From the NCBI GenBank assembly GCA_021151625.1, contig JAGKWY010000077.1, positions 1 through 19,104 on the forward strand: 19,104 nt of DNA, written 5' to 3'. Below are positions 8,686 to 15,447 of the stretch, in pieces. Position 1 is the first letter of the stretch. Each line of letters starts with the position of its first letter. Position numbers and translations under genes: made by a program. The stretch is from Gammaproteobacteria bacterium (GTDB taxonomy: Bacteria > Pseudomonadota > Gammaproteobacteria > Pseudomonadales > Cellvibrionaceae). The notes beneath the pieces are model-generated. The model saw only the letters and a program-made list of their open reading frames with translations, made no database searches and was not told the DNA's origin.

Positions 8686-9261
8686 ATGTCAAACCACATT
8701 TCCATCCCGTTAAAAGACAGCTACAAATTATTTAACCACGGCCCGGTAAGCATTATTACCAGCGCCCATGGTGATAAGCGCAATATCATGGCTGCCGCCT
8801 GGACTATGCCGCTGGATTTTTCTCCCGCAAAAGTTGCTGTAGTGATCGATAAAAATACTTACACGCGCGAGCTGGTCAATGCCAGCGGCGAATTTGGTTT
8901 GCAATTCCCAATGCGCAAGATCGCCAAGCTCACCCTGGATGTCGGCGATGTTTCCGGTCGCGATACCGATAAATTTTCCCGCTTCGACATAAAAACATTT
9001 TCTGCATCAAAAATTGCTGCTCCGCTGATTGAAGATTGCATCGGCTGGCTGGAATGCAAAGTTATCAAGCAAGGCGCGGAAGAAATGGATTTAATCGTCG
9101 GTGAAGTTGTCGCCGCTTATGCCGACGCCGAGCAATTCCTAAATGGCCGCTGGCATTTCTCCGACGACCCACAAAAACGCAGTATCCACTATATGGCTGG
9201 TGGGGAGCTTTATGTGACGGGCGAAATGTTTAAAACAGAGAGCGGGTATTCTGCAGAATAG
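8686..9261 (+). CDS. Flavin reductase-like FMN-binding split-barrel protein
   Basis: This 191-residue cytoplasmic protein has the flavin reductase-like (DIM6/NTAB) split-barrel pattern. The early segment GPVSIITSAHGDKRNIMAAA followed by W-T-M-P and VAVVIDKNTYT is typical of the FMN-binding part, and EFGLQFP plus SRFDIKTF and IEDCIGWLECKV follow in the expected order. Members bind FMN and may reduce flavin with NAD(P)H or act as stand-alone flavoproteins; the substrate here cannot be told. The start is ATG 8686, with no strong Shine-Dalgarno. It stands alone between two probable terminators. It could in principle supply reduced flavin to other enzymes, but nothing links it to the FAD oxidase further right. 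Confidence 0.85.
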   Translation: MSNHISIPLKDSYKLFNHGPVSIITSAHGDKRNIMAAAWTMPLDFSPAKVAVVIDKNTYTRELVNASGEFGLQFPMRKIAKLTLDVGDVSGRDTDKFSRFDIKTFSASKIAAPLIEDCIGWLECKVIKQGAEEMDLIVGEVVAAYADAEQFLNGRWHFSDDPQKRSIHYMAGGELYVTGEMFKTESGYSAE

Positions 9262-9274
9262 GCAAACAATCGCG

Positions 9275-9305
9275 AAAAAATAGGGCGCAATAAATTACGC
9301 CCCTA
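9275..9305 (-). terminator. Intrinsic terminator on the - strand
   Basis: Read on the - strand, a stem formed by 9298-9305 and 9281-9287 (GGGCG/CGCCC core, with flanking TA pairs and one bulged C) is followed by six T residues (A-run 9275-9280 on +). It would end transcription arriving from the - strand hydrolase gene after the tandem repeat, and lies only 14 bp beyond the flavin-reductase stop codon. Confidence 0.65.
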
Positions 9306-9341
9306 CGGTATGTATGATTAACTGTTGATCCCTAGGGGTTA

Positions 9342-9476
9342 AATTTATTGAATCCTAATTCACTGATCTCTGATTTACTGGCCCCGGATTTACTGGCCCC
9401 GGATTTACTGGCCCCTGATTTATTGAACCTTAATTCATTCAATCCTGAATCATTGGCTTCTAATTTACTGAACTTC
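9342..9476. repeat. 15-bp degenerate tandem repeat, nine units
   Basis: Nine adjacent 15-bp units run from 9342 to 9476 with no spacer. Units 3-5 (9372-9416) are identical except for the last base, reading GATTTACTGGCCCC plus G, G or T; the outer units drift (for example AATTTATTGAATCCT and AATTTACTGAACTTC). All keep the 15-bp register. The array lies between the converging flavin-reductase and hydrolase genes. Because 15 is a multiple of three, the + strand can be read as a Leu-rich pentapeptide series (LLAPD-like) from a TTG at 9348, but I do not count that as a gene. The rest of 9262-9489 holds only the terminator at 9275-9305. Confidence 0.9.
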
Positions 9477-9489
9477 TGTCATTCGCCCA

Positions 9490-10401
9490 TCATTTATTTT
9501 CCAACAATAACCTTTCACCAATCCACTGCTCACGCTCAACACGAATCGCAGGCAACTCCATCGCATGGTTAGAGTCATAAACTTTAAATGCACTACCTTC
9601 CGGCATGGATGAGCGCATTTTCTGTTGCTGCTCATCATTAATAAATTCATCCACTTTAGCGTATTGCAATAACACAGGCACCGCTGACTTTTTCAGTAAT
9701 TTATAAGGCTGGATAGGATCAAACTGCGCTATATATTTTTTCAAATCATCACCTGTAGGTACGCCACTGGCAGAACCGTATAAGTACCAACTGCTAATAT
9801 CGGCAGCTCCCGCACTAAGCACCCAACCTGTTATTTCAGGCTCATAAGGTGCGAGCATTGCGCCAAACACCGCGCCATAGTCATGCCCCACATAAGCAAT
9901 TTTTTTCGCATCCACGCTCGTTTCAGTGCGCAACAACTGCAATTCACGGCGCAAATCACGCAGCTGACTGAGTGTATTGGCATAATCATCTTGCCAACGG
10001 CGCTTGTCATAATAGCCGCCCGGTACAGACCAGAACGTTGAAACCAGCAAAGCCACGCCGCCTTTCTGCGCAAAGGCAACAGCCTCTCCAACAAACTCTT
10101 CACGATTGGAGTTTTTTACGCGCGGATCAAACCAATGCACATACAAAATCGCCGGTTGCTTATCCATTGATACTTTAGCGGGAGAAATCAAATACGCCTT
10201 GAGCAGCTTGCCATCGCAGGCGGAATAATCCAGATTTTCCACTTTTACAGTATCGGGTACTTGTGGATGTGCGATTGCTATACGCGTTAATTCCAGCGGT
10301 TTACAGTTCGCCGTCGCCAGGTCCATATCACCAGCAACCACAACATTACCTGACACAGCCACCATCAACCCCACTACCCATATAGCATATTTGATTATCA
10401 T
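9490..10401 (-). CDS. Secreted alpha/beta hydrolase with Asp nucleophile
   Basis: This 303-residue protein begins with a signal peptide (hydrophobic residues about 4-22, likely cut near Ala23), so it is probably exported. It has the dienelactone-hydrolase-like alpha/beta fold: strand and oxyanion region YVHWFDP (about 87-93), nucleophile elbow GHDYG with Asp174, acid Asp251 (YAKVDEF) and His279 (DSNHAM). An Asp nucleophile is typical of epoxide hydrolases and haloalkane dehalogenases, whereas serine or cysteine is usual in esterases and dienelactone hydrolases. Two early cysteines (33 and 62) may form a disulfide. It converges on the flavin-reductase gene and diverges from the FAAL operon, sharing the 339-bp intergenic region. 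Upstream of the ATG no clear Shine-Dalgarno is seen. Substrate unknown. Confidence 0.85.
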   Translation of the reverse strand: MIIKYAIWVVGLMVAVSGNVVVAGDMDLATANCKPLELTRIAIAHPQVPDTVKVENLDYSACDGKLLKAYLISPAKVSMDKQPAILYVHWFDPRVKNSNREEFVGEAVAFAQKGGVALLVSTFWSVPGGYYDKRRWQDDYANTLSQLRDLRRELQLLRTETSVDAKKIAYVGHDYGAVFGAMLAPYEPEITGWVLSAGAADISSWYLYGSASGVPTGDDLKKYIAQFDPIQPYKLLKKSAVPVLLQYAKVDEFINDEQQQKMRSSMPEGSAFKVYDSNHAMELPAIRVEREQWIGERLLLENK

Positions 10402-10740
10402 AATATTCGTACCATTATTATGGCTATCGCGTTACTTTAGCCGACATCTATTTTCAGATGGCACCCTTCTCTATTAATGAGATATCACTTAAGGAAAATA
10501 TTCTCGCATCGTGCAAAGATTATTTTCTGTCACAGCAAACATCATTCCGAATAAAAAGTTCACAATTTAGTAATAAATACGAGGTATTACGTTTACTTGA
10601 AAAGGAAAAATAGATAAATATAAAAAAATCAGAACTGAAAAATAGTAATGGCTTTTTTCCCGACAAAAATACTGTCGCCGATATCATCAAAAACCGACGG
10701 CAAAAAAATATAGCGATCGCCGCAGACATAAGGATATTTC
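10402..10740. other. AT-rich divergent intergenic region (339 bp)
   Basis: This gap lies between the divergently transcribed hydrolase (-) and FAAL operon (+). It is clearly more AT-rich than its surroundings and has no supported gene. It contains a good sigma70-type promoter candidate for the operon (10597-10624), a small hairpin CGACA/TGTCG (10661-10665 and 10673-10677) in the predicted leader, a GCGATCGC palindrome (10713-10720), and a Shine-Dalgarno TAAGGA (10729-10734) for the FAAL start. A 5-bp inverted repeat CATCT/AGATG lies at 10445-10449/10456-10460. No regulator gene is adjacent. Confidence 0.7.
10597..10624 (+). promoter_or_regulatory. Candidate sigma70 promoter of the lipid operon
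   Basis: TTGAAA (10597-10602) and TATAAA (10619-10624) are separated by 16 bp; each hexamer matches the consensus at five of six positions. It would give a leader of roughly 110 nt before the FAAL ATG. The region is AT-rich, so chance matches are possible. Confidence 0.45.
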
Positions 10741-12552
10741 ATGACCATTGAGCATAGCTTTAATGCACCTGAGACTATCACGGAGTATCTGTGCACACAT
10801 GCGCGGCTGCAACCATTTTCGCTAGCTTTTACGTTTCTGGAAAAAGACTGCATAGAGCAATCGTCAATCACATTCAGCGAACTGGATTTTTCCGCACGAA
10901 AAATTGCTAGCGCACTTAGCGAGCTGCCATTTCAATCAAGAATTATTTTGGCGTTTCCTTCAGGTATTGAATTTATTCAGGCTTTTATGGGATGCCTCTA
11001 TGCCGGTATGATTGCGATACCCGCCTACCCACCTGAAGGCTCACAAAAACGTCATCGTCTGTACAATATCGCACAAGATTGTAACGCAGCATTGCTGATG
11101 ACCTCTTTAGCAATAAAAGATAAATACGAAAATCGAACTGTTGAATGCGCCTCACGTACAACCAGTTCATTAAAAGGTCTCCCATGGATCGCGATTGAGG
11201 ATTTACTGCAATCGCCGCCATTAAAACACTCTGCGTTGCCCAGGCTAGCACCAAAGCATGTTGCATTTCTGCAGTACACATCCGGCTCCACTGGCAACCC
11301 CAAAGGAGTAATAGTCACTCATGCAAACTTACTATCCAATCAAAAAATGATTGAAGAAGTTTTTCAGCACGATAAAAAAACCGTTTTTGCCTCCTGGCTT
11401 CCTTTATTTCATGACATGGGCCTGGTTGGAAACATATTACAACCGTTATACCTGGGCATCCCCTGCTATTTTATGAGCCCGCTAACATTTATTGAAAAAC
11501 CGATTCGGTGGTTGGCTGCGATATCAAAATACCGTGTTACCACAACTGGCGCCCCTAATTTCGGTTACGACTTATGCTTGAAACGAATTGCACCAGAGCA
11601 CGTCAGAACGTTGGACTTAAGCTGCTGGACAATCGCTTACAACGGTGCTGAACCAGTCAAGGCCACAACAATTGACAACTTCTCTTCAAAGTTTTTCCCG
11701 GCGGGGTTTTCGCGTTCTGCCATGTTTCCAGTATATGGGATGGCCGAGGCAACATTGTTGATCAGCGGAGGAAAAATCTATACCGACCCCTGCATTCGTT
11801 ACGCCAATAGAACTGCGCTAGAGACAAATAGAATTGAGTGGGCCAATACCGATCAAAAAAATGATTTGGGTAACTATCAATCATTAATTGGAAACGGGCA
11901 CCCTGCCAATGGCCTCACCGTAAAAATAGTTGATCCGTATACATCAATTGAATGTACAAACAATACTGTTGGTGAAATATGGTTAAAAGGGGAAAGTATT
12001 TCACCCGGCTATTTTAATAAAGATGAGCTCTCCTCCAAGTGTTTTAATCAACGCATTTTGAATGATGGTACAAACCAGTCGTACTTTAGAACTGGCGATC
12101 TCGGCACTCTGGATGACGGCCAGTTATTTATCACTGGCCGACTGAAAGACATCATTATCGTCCGTGGAAAAAACCTCTATCCGCAGGATTTGGAACAAAC
12201 CATTAGCACATCCAACGCTGAGCTGTGCCTTGATGGCTGTGCTGTTTTTTCATGGAATGAGCACGGAACTGAACGCATCATTGCTATTCAGGAAGTTGAA
12301 AAGCAGAGTATTCGCGCCTTCGATGCCAACCGCGCCATGGAAAAAATTCAGACTGAATTGCATGATGAACACGGAATTGCCGTGGATGCGATATTGTGGG
12401 TAAAACCAGCAACAATACCACGAACTACCAGTGGAAAAATTAGCCGCGCCTTATGTAAACAAAGATACATTAATGGGCTATTACCTTATTTCTCCGTTTC
12501 GCATGGTGCAAATATTAATGTAGTACCGGAGCGGGAAACAGGAATATGTTAA
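10741..12552 (+). CDS. Fatty acyl-AMP ligase (FAAL), JamA/TtuA-like
   Basis: This 603-residue adenylate-forming enzyme should activate a fatty acid with ATP and load it onto the ACP encoded two genes downstream. Visible core motifs are the P-loop YTSGSTGNPKG (179-189), VYGMAEATL (331-339), YFRTGDLG (448-455), GRLKDIIIVRGKNLYP (466-481) and the catalytic Lys566 in PRTTSGK. The early PAYPP segment (94-98) and ASWLPLFHDMGLVG (217-230) are FAAL-type rather than CoA-ligase-type. No ACP or condensing domain is fused. TAAGGA lies 6 bases before the ATG. The gene overlaps the following desaturase start by 7 bp. It is the first gene of a six-gene operon and sits in the order FAAL-desaturase-ACP known from JamABC and TtuABC terminal-alkyne cassettes; a general long-chain FAAL for another lipopeptide-like product is the alternative. 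Confidence 0.92.
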   Translation: MTIEHSFNAPETITEYLCTHARLQPFSLAFTFLEKDCIEQSSITFSELDFSARKIASALSELPFQSRIILAFPSGIEFIQAFMGCLYAGMIAIPAYPPEGSQKRHRLYNIAQDCNAALLMTSLAIKDKYENRTVECASRTTSSLKGLPWIAIEDLLQSPPLKHSALPRLAPKHVAFLQYTSGSTGNPKGVIVTHANLLSNQKMIEEVFQHDKKTVFASWLPLFHDMGLVGNILQPLYLGIPCYFMSPLTFIEKPIRWLAAISKYRVTTTGAPNFGYDLCLKRIAPEHVRTLDLSCWTIAYNGAEPVKATTIDNFSSKFFPAGFSRSAMFPVYGMAEATLLISGGKIYTDPCIRYANRTALETNRIEWANTDQKNDLGNYQSLIGNGHPANGLTVKIVDPYTSIECTNNTVGEIWLKGESISPGYFNKDELSSKCFNQRILNDGTNQSYFRTGDLGTLDDGQLFITGRLKDIIIVRGKNLYPQDLEQTISTSNAELCLDGCAVFSWNEHGTERIIAIQEVEKQSIRAFDANRAMEKIQTELHDEHGIAVDAILWVKPATIPRTTSGKISRALCKQRYINGLLPYFSVSHGANINVVPERETGIC

Positions 12553-13505
12553 ATGATCAAGCAGTAACCGAAAATTTGCTCCCTGAGGTCAACTCCAATA
12601 GTAATAAAAAAAAATACGCTAATGGGTATGTTATTAAAAACCATGGATTAGATATATTTCAAAAAATCCATGCCACCGCCATTATCATCGTGCCCTTTAT
12701 TGGGTTTTTTATAGGTTGCCTGCTGATTCCTCTTTATGGTTTTAGCCTTCTGACATTAAGCCTATTATTAGTATTTTATTTTCTTACTATGGTAATGGGA
12801 ATTACCGTGGGTTTTCATCGCATGCTGGCACACAGAAGTTTCAATGCACCTAACAGTGTTCGTGCCGTCCTCACCGTATTCGGCTGCATGGCAGCACAAG
12901 GCTCGCCGATTTATTGGGTAAGCAATCACCGTCGCCATCATCAATTCAGCGATCAACCACTAGATCCTCACTCACCTCGTTACAACGAGGAAAAACAGCT
13001 GGCGCCATTACCTGGTTTTTTTCATAGTCATTTTGGCTGGATGTTTAATCACGATCTCACCAACAGCGCGCGCTATGCCAAAGACATACTTAAAGATAAA
13101 ACGATTATGACTGTGGGACGTTACTATTTTTTTTGGGTAACAGTCGGCATTTTTCTTCCACCGCTCATCGCCTGGCTAGTTGAGGGAACCTTATCTGCGG
13201 CAATTATGGGGTTTCTATGGGGCAGTATGGCGCGACTATTTATATCCTTTCACGCCACAAGCAGTGTGAACTCTATTTGCCATTTGATTGGCTACCAGCG
13301 CTACAAAACCATGGATAACAGTCGAAATAATTTTTGGTTATCCATTATTACCGGTGGTGAATCATGGCATAACAATCACCATGCATTCCCCCACTCTGCA
13401 CGCTTTGGTTTGCGCTGGTATGAGATAGATCCAGGCTATTTATCCATAGTGATGCTGGAAGCACTGGGGCTTGCTAGCAATGTAAAACGAGCGAAATTAC
13501 CGTAA
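12546..13505 (+). CDS. Membrane fatty-acyl desaturase, JamB-like
   Basis: This 319-residue integral-membrane non-heme di-iron desaturase belongs to the stearoyl-CoA-desaturase-like family. Hydrophobic segments lie at about 41-61 and 65-88, and again at about 195-225. All three histidine boxes are intact: HRMLAH (91-96), HRRHH (128-132) and HNNHH (275-279), plus the extra NSxxH ligand region (Asn242, His246). It should introduce a double bond, or by a second round a triple bond, into an acyl chain, here most likely acyl-ACP because an ACP gene follows 30 bp later. It overlaps the FAAL gene by 7 bp. JamB-type enzymes act at the chain terminus to give an alkyne; whether this one does so cannot be read from sequence by eye. 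Confidence 0.92.
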   Translation: MLNDQAVTENLLPEVNSNSNKKKYANGYVIKNHGLDIFQKIHATAIIIVPFIGFFIGCLLIPLYGFSLLTLSLLLVFYFLTMVMGITVGFHRMLAHRSFNAPNSVRAVLTVFGCMAAQGSPIYWVSNHRRHHQFSDQPLDPHSPRYNEEKQLAPLPGFFHSHFGWMFNHDLTNSARYAKDILKDKTIMTVGRYYFFWVTVGIFLPPLIAWLVEGTLSAAIMGFLWGSMARLFISFHATSSVNSICHLIGYQRYKTMDNSRNNFWLSIITGGESWHNNHHAFPHSARFGLRWYEIDPGYLSIVMLEALGLASNVKRAKLP

Positions 13506-13535
13506 CAAAACCTTACCCATTAAAAGGAAAATTCC

Positions 13536-13802
13536 ATGAATGATTTATTAGCAGATGCACCAGACCTTGAAGCTGAAACTGTTCAACAATGGCTTTACGA
13601 CTACATTGAAAATGTATTGGACCTCAATAAAGCGGATATCGATTCCGAGGTGCCATTGCAAAATTTGGGTTTGGATTCTTCATCGGCGGTGGGGCTAATT
13701 TCTGATCTGGCCGCCTGGTCAGGAGTAACTCTGGGGGTAAAGACGCTCCGAACGCACAATTCAATAAAATCTCTGGCTGAATATGTAGCGCGCAGCCGAT
13801 AG
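13536..13802 (+). CDS. Acyl carrier protein, JamC-like
   Basis: This 88-residue stand-alone acyl carrier protein has the phosphopantetheine site Ser48 in GLDSSSAV, with the expected acidic helix I region (residues 14-30) and helix II following. The motif is DSS rather than the DSL/DSM of fatty-acid-synthase ACP, marking it as a dedicated carrier. An AAGGAA Shine-Dalgarno (13524-13529) precedes the ATG. Placed between two desaturase genes and after a FAAL, it most likely carries the fatty acyl chain while the desaturases act on it, then hands it to the acyltransferase. No phosphopantetheinyl transferase is encoded in the window. Confidence 0.93.
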   Translation: MNDLLADAPDLEAETVQQWLYDYIENVLDLNKADIDSEVPLQNLGLDSSSAVGLISDLAAWSGVTLGVKTLRTHNSIKSLAEYVARSR

Positions 13803-13835
13803 GAATTATGTCAATAGTGAATTGGGAGCAATGCA

Positions 13836-14834
13836 ATGAGTACAAAACTATCCGATCTGGATTCATCTTCAATAGACAGGCCATCTGCCAGCCCACGCGA
13901 AAAGCGCGCGGTACGAGTTACATTGGATGATCCGGATATTATCTTCGCGCAGAAAATTCTAGCGCTGGCGACTATTGTTTTACCTTTTCTTGGAGTAATT
14001 ATCGCTGTTTATTTAATGATAATTGACGGTGGTGTTAGCCTACTCAATATCAGTTTATTGGTGGGAATGTATGTCCTAACAAATTTGGGAATTGAAATGG
14101 GGTACCACCGCTTGCTAGCCCATAGAAGTTTCCAAACAAGCCCCGCTATAAAATACCTCTTAACAATCTTAGGACAAATGGCTGGAGAAGGTGGCGTTAT
14201 TTATTGGGCAGCAACTCACAGACGCCACCATATTCATAGCGATACAGAACTGGATCCTCACTCACCTCACGTTCGACATACTCATGCCACACCGGAAAAT
14301 CTTGGATTGGCAAAGGGGCTATTACACGCTCACCTTGGCTGGATGATTAACGATAAGGTGACGAACAGCAGCGCGTTTGCAAAAGACCTTATCCAGGATC
14401 CAATCCTCAAAAAAATAAATGATTTGTATGTACCAATATTAATTCTAGGCTTAATTATCCCCGCTATTATCGGTGGACTAATAACACAAACCTGGATGGG
14501 CGCTTTGACAGGATTTATCTGGGGGGGACTGGTGCGTATGTTTCTAGTTACCCAATCAACCTGGCTCAACGGTTCTTTTGCACACCGCTACGGAAGTAAA
14601 CCTTACGAAACCGGTGATCACAGTGCCAATAATATATGGTGCGCAATACCAACATTTGGCGCTTCCTGGCAAAACAATCATCATGCCTACCCTGTCGCTG
14701 CAAAACTGGGGTTTAAGTGGTGGCAGATAGATATTGCATGGTATTTTATTTTTATATGCGAGAAAGTCGGATTAGTGTGGAATGTAAAGCACGTTGTCTT
14801 AAGCGCACTAAAACCCAGGCAACAAGGAGCCTAA
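13836..14834 (+). CDS. Second membrane fatty-acyl desaturase with altered histidine box
   Basis: This 332-residue protein is a paralogue of the desaturase two genes upstream, with similar length and layout. Box 1 HRLLAH (91-96) and box 2 HRRHH (128-132) are intact, but box 3 reads QNNHH (279-283): the first His is Gln279. The extra ligand region also differs: His250 is kept but the Asn expected four residues earlier is Gly246. Gln in the first position of box 3 occurs in active front-end desaturases, so the enzyme may still work, perhaps with altered outcome such as acetylenation or hydroxylation, or may be a partner of the first. GGGAG lies 7 bases before the ATG. Membrane segments are at about 42-62, 70-88 and 197-230. 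It precedes the acyltransferase by 1 bp. Confidence 0.9.
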   Translation: MSTKLSDLDSSSIDRPSASPREKRAVRVTLDDPDIIFAQKILALATIVLPFLGVIIAVYLMIIDGGVSLLNISLLVGMYVLTNLGIEMGYHRLLAHRSFQTSPAIKYLLTILGQMAGEGGVIYWAATHRRHHIHSDTELDPHSPHVRHTHATPENLGLAKGLLHAHLGWMINDKVTNSSAFAKDLIQDPILKKINDLYVPILILGLIIPAIIGGLITQTWMGALTGFIWGGLVRMFLVTQSTWLNGSFAHRYGSKPYETGDHSANNIWCAIPTFGASWQNNHHAYPVAAKLGFKWWQIDIAWYFIFICEKVGLVWNVKHVVLSALKPRQQGA

Positions 14835-14835
14835 C

Positions 14836-15447
14836 ATGAGCGATGTGGCCATGTTTTCAATTCAGATAATTTCCGGATCCATTCCCCAAGGATTATATGA
14901 GCTAAGGCGGGAAATTTACTCAATTGAAAAAAAATTCCTTAAGGAAGAAAACCTAATCTGCGAAGAAGATTACCTTGGGCAACATATATGTGTCTATCAT
15001 GGGGAAAAATTGATTGCCTCTATGTTTGGCATTGATGCACAAAAATCGCCTTTTCCCGCTTATACACGCCTGCCCGTATCAGACTTGAAGGATTGCTATT
15101 ATTCAACTCGCGGAGTGATTCATCGCGATTATCGTAGTCGATATAATTTATGGACACTAATCACTTACCTTACTTTCTTAACTGGAATCAAGCTAGGCTT
15201 TATTAACAATGTCAGCTTATTTGAAAATAAAGCTTTTGTTGAACTCATCATGGATGTGGAGTGGATGGAAAACATACCAAGAATATTGGTGGATGGAATT
15301 GATACGCAGTATGAAGTTATGCCGGCGATAGTTAATTTATGTTACGGCTGCGAATCAGCATGGGAGCTATTGGATCAGGATATAAAAAGCATATTGACTG
15401 CTCAGAATTTTCGAATTCCCAATACAACTACCACTGAGCTGGCATAG
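14836..15447 (+). CDS. GNAT-fold N-acyltransferase-like protein (FeeM/LuxI-type pattern)
   Basis: This 203-residue protein has the layout of autoinducer-synthase/N-acyl-amino-acid-synthase type GNAT enzymes. LRREIYSIEKKF (23-34) corresponds to the early Arg/Tyr/Glu helix, EEDYLGQHICVY (43-54) to the Asp-rich strand entry, KLIASMFG (58-65) to the central strands, and STRGVIHRDYRSRYNLW (90-106) to the acyl-donor-binding beta-bulge and helix. Such enzymes move an acyl group from ACP to an amine, for example tyrosine in FeeM. Here it would release the chain from the ACP, which explains the lack of a thioesterase. AAGGAG (14824-14829) precedes the start, 1 bp after the previous stop, and its stop abuts the next ATG. 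The family call is by pattern only; the amine is unknown. Confidence 0.65.
   Translation: MSDVAMFSIQIISGSIPQGLYELRREIYSIEKKFLKEENLICEEDYLGQHICVYHGEKLIASMFGIDAQKSPFPAYTRLPVSDLKDCYYSTRGVIHRDYRSRYNLWTLITYLTFLTGIKLGFINNVSLFENKAFVELIMDVEWMENIPRILVDGIDTQYEVMPAIVNLCYGCESAWELLDQDIKSILTAQNFRIPNTTTTELA

Noticed and set aside
9342..9476. Tandem repeats as a CRISPR array
   Set aside because: Units are 15 bp and directly adjacent with no spacers, and no cas genes are present.
9348..9572. Possible 74-residue Leu-rich pentapeptide-repeat protein on the + strand
   Set aside because: It needs a TTG start, is only the translation of the 15-bp tandem repeat, lacks the A(D/N)LXX pentapeptide consensus, and runs into the 3' end of the convergent hydrolase gene.
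10713..10720. GCGATCGC palindrome as an operator
   Set aside because: A single 8-bp palindrome with no flanking symmetry or second copy is not enough to support a binding site.
10520..10729. Small - strand hydrophobic ORF in the intergenic region
   Set aside because: The Phe/Ser/Ile-rich translation reflects AT-rich DNA, with no ribosome site and overlap with the operon promoter region.
14836..15447. Canonical LuxI acyl-homoserine-lactone synthase
   Set aside because: The GNAT/LuxI-like layout is visible, but no LuxR-type gene lies nearby and the context (FAAL, ACP, phenol-type oxidase) fits a different amine acceptor better.
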